From Lachnospiraceae bacterium (GTDB lineage Bacteria > Bacillota > Clostridia > Lachnospirales > Lachnospiraceae): DNA of 37,933 nt. The notes below the pieces were generated by a model. That model saw nothing but the letters and a program-made list of their open reading frames with translations, ran no database searches and was not told where the DNA came from. The DNA lies in contig JAFTXD010000148.1 in the NCBI GenBank assembly GCA_017461775.1, forward strand, positions 1-37,933, written 5' to 3'. Of the stretch, positions 33,201-37,933 are shown one piece after another. How positions within the stretch are numbered: position 1 is the first letter of the stretch; each line of letters starts with the position of its first letter. The position numbers and the translations under genes are program-made.

Positions 33201-34039
33201 AAGGAAATAAGCCAAGCTGTATTTACAGAGCAGGAATTCTGCTTCTGGCAGAGGATGTGAAGACGGCATCCGATTTCCTTCTGCAGCGGATGCTGAAAGG
33301 GGATGGTGCGATTTTGCCGGAGTTGTTACAATTGCTTGGAATTTGTAACTGTCAGTTAGATAATTGGCAGATGTGGCTGGAGGCTTTGAACCGCTGTCTG
33401 GAGTATGGCAGGGAGGCAGTGCGGGCTGTAGCCCTGTATTTGCAGGGAGATGTACTCAGGCAGGTACCTAAGGAGGCGCTTCACCAACTGTTGCCAGTTG
33501 TAAAACATACGCTACAGGAGTGGGAGAATAAGAAGCTAAAATGCAGGCGTTGTAAGGAACATCCCTACCTGGAACCGGATGGATTCTGCCCGATTTGTCA
33601 CACCGGCGGCGAGTTGCCCAATGTGAATCTGTTAAAGGCACTGCTGAAATGGGAACAGGTATCAATGGATGAGCTTGCAGGATATATGAAGCATCCCCTA
33701 TATGATATGAATAAAGCTGCGCGGGAGGGAATGTTTTCCCTTTTGGAAAAACATCCGGAGCAAGTGGGGAAGGCGCTGGAAAAGGTGGAGAGAGGCTTTT
33801 ATCCCAAGGATGTTTTTGAGGTGATATTAAAGCTTGCACCAGAGATAACAGGATCTCATGAAAAGACATTGCTCCGCCTTGCAGATGGTAGCTGTCCGGA
33901 AAGAACTAAAGCCTTTTTAAAACAGCTGAATAACCAGAAATGGATAAGTCCGGCAGACAGGCGGGCGTACGTGGAGAGAATGCTTCGGCATGAAAATGAG
34001 GAAATCCGCAGTGAGGCTATGGCGGCGTGGTTAAAATAG
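30284..34039 (+). CDS. SMEK-like/NACHT STAND NTPase, probable antiphage NLR-like protein
   Basis: 1251 residues. Residues 10-115 resemble the SMEK domain (E38 in CCEDIMCKVLNDIYGWELVN, then IDLGD with D67, and VQIS with Q78), a PD-(D/E)xK-nuclease-like module. The NACHT NTPase follows: Walker A GPGMGKST at 268-275, Walker B LILDGLDEC at 337-345 with the NACHT acidic DGLDE, and sensor TSRP at 371-374. From about 500 to the end it is helical and HEAT-like, with a four-cysteine knuckle C1087, C1090, C1102, C1105. The plan effector-NTPase-sensor is that of bacterial NLR/Avs-type antiphage proteins, where the C-terminus detects a phage component and oligomerisation activates the effector. GGGAG precedes the ATG. 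Single-gene unit. Function is inferred. Confidence 0.85.
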   Translation: MTTRTFLLGELNRLFSVLETMLGNGGRMGLLDDHLCCEDIMCKVLNDIYGWELVNLNRQKKNYPGIDLGDEHIGLGVQISADKSSGKITETLEKVIRHRVYETFPSIKVLILGRKQKSYSISREVGLEKTEFVAERDILDLGDLLEQCQNMETERLQKVCEGLRYELGLPEKNASPYPPKTREKIREYMSFLEKESEYITILGLGEKLPMEQVWIQLSLMNVKDMDAGLPDGQWSFLQQYNEYKISHRNAYDMEAVLADRENAVILAGPGMGKSTLCKKLFMEFRKERKTVVKVRLFDVARYMRDGNSFVEAVCLAASEAVSFHLEKEELDREFDVLILDGLDECSDLQHEVAKGITVWGIGHEAVRIIVTSRPIGYCAAEFEGYRHFQIVPLEDEELEHAAITLLRVIKEDYEEDFQWFQQQMKSRSARELACRSPLLLGFLVQLSLGRRNLGQYKVGLYKDIMQVWLEGSSRHNEKKRKDVELQEGIEAIAYYLMSSIEGKTQSAYFKESIVSYVGAFFQTELGVGRLQASGVAEDCLEFWTQRGILERNYISGRESYLFLHLNVGEYLAASHLAKKSVQERCGWIRENYRKNIWHETIRMLVACDTEGHALEELLRLGRQEKLPDVAVFLAAEGVAERETEECPQELYDRLLFYVQGDNPYLAEKAAEAAAKLRGKEIDWHVETLLTLWRSGQSWSKNAAYHIYLSVPQEQQDYEVIREYVLYYSDERDHRTRWKYSRDLENTILFLREDAQDAPVVEALKGIYYHHCSVYEMQQLDTYFERLGLGNWTKEFMEKVRSEMPPYDFGEIHKKLDGAEARLVQILAELYGSESTEEDLQVCVEYSKLTEAVELMQRPVSELFLLERDLEKSCAASLLRAACAAAEVDTKKIRKEIFVMQTMPADSVISISGQRRVKVLKSPCWEKTRGMVSKEDIVEGLCSVSSIMGDLAMQVAYENWEMEGLRSEVVALFEGNKPSCIYRAGILLLAEDVKTASDFLLQRMLKGDGAILPELLQLLGICNCQLDNWQMWLEALNRCLEYGREAVRAVALYLQGDVLRQVPKEALHQLLPVVKHTLQEWENKKLKCRRCKEHPYLEPDGFCPICHTGGELPNVNLLKALLKWEQVSMDELAGYMKHPLYDMNKAAREGMFSLLEKHPEQVGKALEKVERGFYPKDVFEVILKLAPEITGSHEKTLLRLADGSCPERTKAFLKQLNNQKWISPADRRAYVERMLRHENEEIRSEAMAAWLK

Positions 34040-34412
34040 AATACTCTGATTCGATTTGCAGGCGGTTTGATGTTAATGATTCGAAGGAAAGTGATGCAAA
34101 TTATCGTAAAATGATGTAGTTTGATGAAAAAAGTGTGTAGTAGAATGCGGTGAATTCGGGCCGTGAGGATGTTGGATACTGAGGGTGATGAAGCGGAGAT
34201 ATGGTCTGTGGAGACACCTAAAAGAGAATAGTGATGATGTAATAGAGGCGAGGACGGTGTTGGGCTGTTCTCGTTTTTCAATTCTACCAAAATCTATGGT
34301 TAGTAATACCGTGTCAAATAGCTGAAAGCTATTGAGATGAATTTTTATATTATAAGTTCAATGACAAAAGAGTGGAGTTACAGTAGAATGAAATGAAGTA
34401 TAAAAATATCAC
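34040..34412. other. gene-free gap between NACHT gene and AbiE operon
   Basis: No supported gene on either strand. The rightward frames are short and interrupted. The leftward frame reaching 34290 mostly shadows the end of the NACHT gene and has no ribosome site. The gap holds one terminator (34249-34279) and a small hairpin AATAGCT / AGCTATT near 34318-34334. Base composition becomes AT-richer from here to the window end. Confidence 0.6.
34249..34279 (+). terminator. terminator downstream of the NACHT gene
   Basis: CGAGGAC pairs with GTTCTCG (one G-T) around about 11 nt, followed by TTTTT. It lies 210 bases after the NACHT stop. Confidence 0.6.
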
Positions 34413-34452
34413 ATATCTATCGGCAAAAAGAAAACAATTTGCCAATGGATAT
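34413..34452 (+). promoter_or_regulatory. AbiE operator copy 1 (upstream)
   Basis: Left arm ATATCTATCGGCAA and right arm TTGCCAATGGATAT, 14 bp each with two mismatches, around a 12-nt A-rich centre. Same left arm and same spacing as copy 2. It lies just before the -35 of the operon. Confidence 0.8.
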
Positions 34453-34455
34453 TGG

Positions 34456-34486
34456 TCTTGTGAAGTAGGGAAAATTGTGCTATGAT
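34456..34486 (+). promoter_or_regulatory. AbiE operon promoter
   Basis: TTGTGA at 34458-34463, 17-bp spacer, TATGAT at 34481-34486 with a TG extension (TGCTATGAT). It is sandwiched between the two operator copies. Confidence 0.65.
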
Positions 34487-34526
34487 ATATCTATCGGCAA
34501 AAAGAAGAAAAATTGCCGATAGATAT
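34487..34526 (+). promoter_or_regulatory. AbiE operator copy 2 (at the transcription start)
   Basis: Perfect 14-bp arms ATATCTATCGGCAA / TTGCCGATAGATAT around a 12-nt A-rich centre. It begins at the base after the -10 and ends at the ribosome site, so a bound repressor would block initiation. AbiEi-family antitoxins are known to autorepress by binding inverted repeats in this position. Confidence 0.85.
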
Positions 34527-34537
34527 GAGGCGATAAT

Positions 34538-35281
34538 ATGTGGTATGAAGATGTAATAAAGAGACTACCGGAAGATTTGGTATTTACACGAAAAGAACTC
34601 TATATAAAATTGCAGGAGCATAATCGGGAATTTAGTTACAACTCTTATAAATGGATTTTGGCTGAACTGATATCGAAAGGATTGATTTATAGACGGGGAT
34701 ATGATGCATATTCCAGAAAACTATCGAAAGTAGGTGCAGTGTATACACCGCTCTATAGTGAAAAGGCAAAAAAATTACAGCAATTGATTGAAGAAGAGTA
34801 TCCATTAGCTGAGTTTTGCATTTTTGAAGCCTTTTTATTGAACGAATTTTTGAATCATCAAATAGCAAACAATACGATTGTGATACAAATAGAGAAAGAG
34901 ATTGGTGGCTTCCTGTTTGATTTTTTGGAAGAGGAATATGTGGGGAGAGTATTGTACAAACCCAAAGAAGATATGTTTCAACGATATTGGTGTGAAGATT
35001 GCGTGGTTATTGTGGATAAGGTCAGCGAAGCACCAAAAGATAAACAAAATCCTTATGGTATGACTTTGGAAAAGTTATTGGTGGATATATTTGCGGAGTC
35101 AATAATAAGATATTTGTTTAGCCCTAGTGAATATCCATTGATTGTGGAAACTGCAATGGAAAGATATCTGATTGATGAGAAAAAAATGATGCGGTACGCA
35201 AGACGGAGAAATGCTGCTGAAAAGTTGAAAAATTACATGAAGAGTAAAGGAGAAGAGGATGCTTACGAGAGAAAATTATAG
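34538..35281 (+). CDS. AbiEi-like antitoxin/regulator
   Basis: 247 residues. The first 65 residues form a winged-helix-like domain (YEDVIKRLPEDLVFTRKELY, later SKGLIYRRGYDAY). A mixed domain follows with the AbiEi-like pattern of a short aromatic segment, a CVVIVDKVSEAP strand and MTLEKLLVDIFAESI (the usual LEKLLVDI/L motif that precedes the helical end). The tail is basic (KMMRYARRRNAAEKLKNYMK). It pairs with the AbiEii gene, overlapping it by 23 bases. It is expected to neutralise the toxin and repress the operon. GAGG lies 7 bases before the ATG. The exact Pfam family (AbiEi or DUF6577) cannot be settled here. Confidence 0.8.
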   Translation: MWYEDVIKRLPEDLVFTRKELYIKLQEHNREFSYNSYKWILAELISKGLIYRRGYDAYSRKLSKVGAVYTPLYSEKAKKLQQLIEEEYPLAEFCIFEAFLLNEFLNHQIANNTIVIQIEKEIGGFLFDFLEEEYVGRVLYKPKEDMFQRYWCEDCVVIVDKVSEAPKDKQNPYGMTLEKLLVDIFAESIIRYLFSPSEYPLIVETAMERYLIDEKKMMRYARRRNAAEKLKNYMKSKGEEDAYERKL

Positions 35282-36299
35282 CAAGGAGCATATAGAAGCA
35301 TTACAAAAGGATAGTGGAAATGATCCTGCTCTATTGGAAAGGGTGCTATTTGCATTTGGATTGTTGGAAGCAATATCAAGGGTGGAACTGCCCTTTATAT
35401 TTAAGGGTGGTACGTGCCTGATGCTTCTTTTGAAGAAAACAATGCGTTTATCTACGGATATTGATATTGTGGTTGAACCGGGAACGGATATTGATAATTA
35501 TATAGACAAAGCGGGTAAGTTATTTCCTTTTGTGCGAGTAGAGGAGCAAAAGAGAATTGGTAAGAATAGCATTGAAAAGAGACATTTTAAATTTGCGTAT
35601 CTGTCTCCTACTTCCGGAAGGGAAGTTACTATTTGGTTGGATGTTTTGTTTGAAGAGAACCATTATCCGTCAGTGGTCAAAAGAAGCATAGAGAATGAGT
35701 TGCTTTTGGTGGAGAAACCAGATATTTTGGTGCAGATTCCGAATATCAACTGTATTTTGGGAGATAAGCTTACTGCGTTTGCACCAAATACAACAGGTAT
35801 TCCTTTTGGTGTCTCAAAAGAGCTTGAAATTATGAAGCAAATGTTTGACTGTATGACTTTGTTTCGTGAAATGAGTGATTTTAAAGAAGTAAAGAGTACC
35901 TACGATAGAATCGTGAAAGCAGAATTGGCATATCGAGGATTGGACATCAGTAAAGAGGATGTTTTAAAGGATACGATTAATGCTTGTGTATGCATTATAG
36001 GAAGAGGCAGTATACGGGCAGATGACTATAGGCATTATCAAAAGGGATTGAATGGTATCAGAGGGCATATCTACAAAACAAAATATAACGGGGAATATGC
36101 GGCGCTGTACGCTTGTGAAGTTATGTATCTGGCGGCAAGCGTTTTGACGAATCAAGAGAACTGTCCTCTGATAACGGAACCTGAAAAATACATAGATTCT
36201 AAGATCGCGTTAAAGGAATATCAAAAGCTTTCTTATATTAAGAAAGCGAAGTTGGAAGCATATGGTTATGTGGTAGAAGCCGTAAAGATGTTGGAGTAA
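35259..36299 (+). CDS. AbiEii/AbiGii-type nucleotidyltransferase toxin
   Basis: 346 residues. The polymerase-beta-type nucleotidyltransferase core is intact: FKGGTCL (K49-G-G-T), MRLSTDIDIVV with metal aspartates D67 and D69, and a third aspartate D128 in TIWLDVLF. The C-terminal half contains the AbiEii-type LGDKLTAFAPNTTG motif with its lysine, then a helical domain. AbiEii/MenA-like toxins transfer nucleotides to tRNA or other targets and stop growth, aborting phage infection. AAGGAG lies 7 bases before the ATG inside the antitoxin gene, the classic toxin-second overlap. The next gene starts 12 bases after the stop. Confidence 0.9.
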   Translation: MLTRENYSKEHIEALQKDSGNDPALLERVLFAFGLLEAISRVELPFIFKGGTCLMLLLKKTMRLSTDIDIVVEPGTDIDNYIDKAGKLFPFVRVEEQKRIGKNSIEKRHFKFAYLSPTSGREVTIWLDVLFEENHYPSVVKRSIENELLLVEKPDILVQIPNINCILGDKLTAFAPNTTGIPFGVSKELEIMKQMFDCMTLFREMSDFKEVKSTYDRIVKAELAYRGLDISKEDVLKDTINACVCIIGRGSIRADDYRHYQKGLNGIRGHIYKTKYNGEYAALYACEVMYLAASVLTNQENCPLITEPEKYIDSKIALKEYQKLSYIKKAKLEAYGYVVEAVKMLE

Positions 36300-36311
36300 G
36301 GAAGTGGTAAT

Positions 36312-36929
36312 TTGAGATATTATATTGCTGATTTGCACTTCTTTCATGCAAATATGAACACGCGCATGGACAGGCGCGGTTTTAAAAGCGTGGAAGAGAT
36401 GAATGAATATATGATTGAGAAATGGAATGGCAAGGTTCGAAAAAATGATGATGTGATTATCATAGGTGATTTGTCTTGGGGCAATGCAGAAGAAACAAAT
36501 GCTTTACTTAAGCGGTTAAATGGGAGACTTTATCTGATACAGGGAAATCATGACCGCTTTCTGACAAATAAAGATATGGATGCAAGTCGGTTTCGGTGGA
36601 TCAAATCATATGAGGAGCTTTCGGATAATAAGCGGAAAGTTGTTTTGTGTCATTATCCTATTATGTGTTATAACGGACAGTATCGCTTGGATGAAAATGG
36701 GGAACCTAGAACATACATGTTATATGGGCACGTCCATGATACGCAGGATCAAAGGCTCTTGGAGCAGTTTCAGGAGATAACCAGACAGACGGTTACTATA
36801 GATGCGCAGGGGAATGAGAGAAATATTCCCTGTAATATGATCAATTGTTTTTGTATGTATTCGGATTATGTGCCACTGACGTTGGATGAATGGATAACAC
36901 TTGAAAAAACAAAGAGGAAAAAAGAATGA
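36312..36929 (+). CDS. calcineurin-like metallophosphoesterase
   Basis: 205 residues, soluble. All metallophosphoesterase motifs are present: D7-x-H9 (ADLHFFH), GD at 52-53 (IIIGDLSWGN), GNHD at 78-81, H114 (LCHYPI) and GHVH at 139-142. The enzyme binds two metals and cleaves phosphoester bonds, possibly of a nucleotide or nucleic acid. The start is a TTG at 36312 with AAGGAAG 8 bases upstream; there is no better ATG. It lies between the toxin gene (12-base gap) and the TOTE gene (4-base ATGA overlap), so it belongs to the operon. It could process the toxin's or primase's product, but this is a guess. Confidence 0.88.
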   Translation: MRYYIADLHFFHANMNTRMDRRGFKSVEEMNEYMIEKWNGKVRKNDDVIIIGDLSWGNAEETNALLKRLNGRLYLIQGNHDRFLTNKDMDASRFRWIKSYEELSDNKRKVVLCHYPIMCYNGQYRLDENGEPRTYMLYGHVHDTQDQRLLEQFQEITRQTVTIDAQGNERNIPCNMINCFCMYSDYVPLTLDEWITLEKTKRKKE

Positions 36930-37933
36930 ACATAGAAGCCTATAATCTTGATTCCCTCAGAAAATTAGTCAGAGCCTTGCAGGCAGAAAATAAAGAACTC
37001 CGTGAATTGCTTGAAAAGGCGGAAATTCCGTATGCAAATAGTGAGGTATTTGCCGATACGCCTGGCAGGAAGGAAGAATTTGATTTAGACCAGGGCGGAA
37101 GAATCACGCAGCAGTTCATCGATAAAAAGCTTGCGGTTCGCTTCTTCTCTATGTTTTGGGGAAGGGAGGATGTATTTGCCAGAAGAGCAAAGAATGGCAA
37201 TTACTATCCACAATGCGATAACCGTTGGAATAATGCACTATGTCCGAAGCAAAAGGGTGAGAAGACTTATTGTGGGAATTGTGAACATTCATGTTGGACT
37301 GAACTGACACCGGAAATTTTGATGAATCATCTACTGGGGTATCGAGAAGATGGGGCAGATGTGATTGGTGTGTATCCACTTTTGGCAGATGGAACCTGTC
37401 GCTTTCTGGTCTTTGATTTTGATAATCATGAAAAGGATGCGGCAGAAACGGATTTTGCCAATGAAGATGAAATGTGGCATGATGAGGTGGATGCACTACG
37501 GCTTATTTGTAAGCAAAATGGTATTGATGCTCTTGTGGAGCGCTCGCGTTCAGGGAAAGGTGCGCATGTGTGGATTTTCTTCCAGAAGCCAATACCTGCT
37601 TCTTTGGCAAGAAATTTTGGTTTTCTGTTGTTGGATAAGGGTGCAACTACGATTAATCTCAAATCCTTTAAATATTATGACCGAATGTATCCCTCGCAGG
37701 ATGTAACAGACTGCATTGGAAATCTGATTGCTTTACCGTTGCAGGGTCGGGCATTAAAAAGCGGAAACAGTGCCTTTGTGGATGAAAACTGGAACGCTTA
37801 CCCACAGCAGTGGGAACGATTGCTTCAAACAAAAAAGTTGCTACAGGAAGAAGTAGAACAATATATTGCAAAATGGCAGGGAGACTTGTTTTTGCGTAAT
37901 AAAGCATCCGATTATGTCATGAGTAAGAATCGG
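36926..37933 (+). CDS. TOTE-type archaeo-eukaryotic primase protein (5' part, runs off window)
   Basis: 336 codons, open to the window end. After a short coiled start (about 1-35, RKLVRALQAENKELRELLEK) comes the TOTE primase domain: FFSMFWGREDVFARRAKNGN, a cysteine cluster (YPQC, LCPKQ, YCGNCEHSC) that likely binds zinc, the catalytic DxD in FLVFDFDN (D164, D166), ERSRSGKGAHVWIFF with H214, and LIALPLQGRALKSGNSAFVD. TOTE conflict-system proteins join such a primase to a superfamily 2 helicase and often a nuclease; those parts would lie beyond 37933. The start overlaps the phosphoesterase stop (ATGA). RBS: AAAGAGGAAA upstream. Confidence 0.85.
   Translation, partial: MNIEAYNLDSLRKLVRALQAENKELRELLEKAEIPYANSEVFADTPGRKEEFDLDQGGRITQQFIDKKLAVRFFSMFWGREDVFARRAKNGNYYPQCDNRWNNALCPKQKGEKTYCGNCEHSCWTELTPEILMNHLLGYREDGADVIGVYPLLADGTCRFLVFDFDNHEKDAAETDFANEDEMWHDEVDALRLICKQNGIDALVERSRSGKGAHVWIFFQKPIPASLARNFGFLLLDKGATTINLKSFKYYDRMYPSQDVTDCIGNLIALPLQGRALKSGNSAFVDENWNAYPQQWERLLQTKKLLQEEVEQYIAKWQGDLFLRNKASDYVMSKNR

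Noticed and set aside
33856-34290. 144-codon leftward frame over the end of the NACHT gene and the following gap
   Set aside because: Most of it overlaps the NACHT gene, there is no ribosome site and the residue content (His/Ser/Ile rich) is typical of a shadow frame.

Overview
This window looks like a chromosomal segment of a Firmicute of the class Clostridia, most likely a Lachnospiraceae. The grounds are the block rpmE / DUF1385 / prmC / prfA, purine-rich AGGAGG ribosome binding sites, short AT-rich promoters of the TTGACA-N17-TATAAT type, a DegV protein, a CarD regulator, a YtrA-type GntR/ABC operon and a DUF6440 protein. No genus is claimed.

Layout. 1-3263: translation block (L31, DUF1385 membrane protein, PrmC, RF1). 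PrmC methylates the GGQ glutamine of RF1, its immediate neighbour. 3264-8943: an AT-richer, partly decayed stretch. It holds an orphan small protein behind a strong promoter, a collapsed response-regulator relic, a YfcC-type carrier, a membrane-protein gene broken by one in-frame TAA, a divergent exported/membrane protein, an autoregulated-looking PadR/DUF2812 pair and DUF6440. 9017-15606: metabolism and housekeeping. This holds a YitJ-type homocysteine methyltransferase/MTHFR fusion, a GNAT protein, a remnant of a HigB-HigA type toxin-antitoxin locus, a MATE pump, enolase and DegV. 15610-19111: a leftward GntR-ABC-permease operon with a YtrA-type operator. 19154-22329: a DUF6020-like membrane protein, a soluble CZB chemoreceptor and tRNA-Pro(CGG). 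22426-30180: BioY, a CopA with a CopZ-like C-terminal domain, TcdA, a cysteine desulfurase, CarD, a TPR lipoprotein and PyrF.

30284 to the end looks like a defence region. First comes a single 1251-residue STAND protein with an N-terminal SMEK-like nuclease-type domain, a NACHT NTPase and a long helical C-terminus carrying a four-cysteine zinc knuckle. After a gene-free gap of about 500 bases comes a tightly packed, AT-rich operon: AbiEi-like antitoxin, AbiEii nucleotidyltransferase toxin, calcineurin-like phosphoesterase, and the 5' part of a TOTE-type archaeo-eukaryotic primase protein that runs off the window. The operon is preceded by two copies of the same inverted repeat, 74 bp apart and flanking the promoter. 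The fusion of an AbiE module with a phosphoesterase and a TOTE primase in one overlapping transcription unit is the strongest candidate here for an undescribed system.

Several genes show decay by small events: an internal in-frame deletion in the toxin gene at 11419, an internal deletion with frameshift in the response regulator at 4148, and a nonsense codon at 6022-6024.
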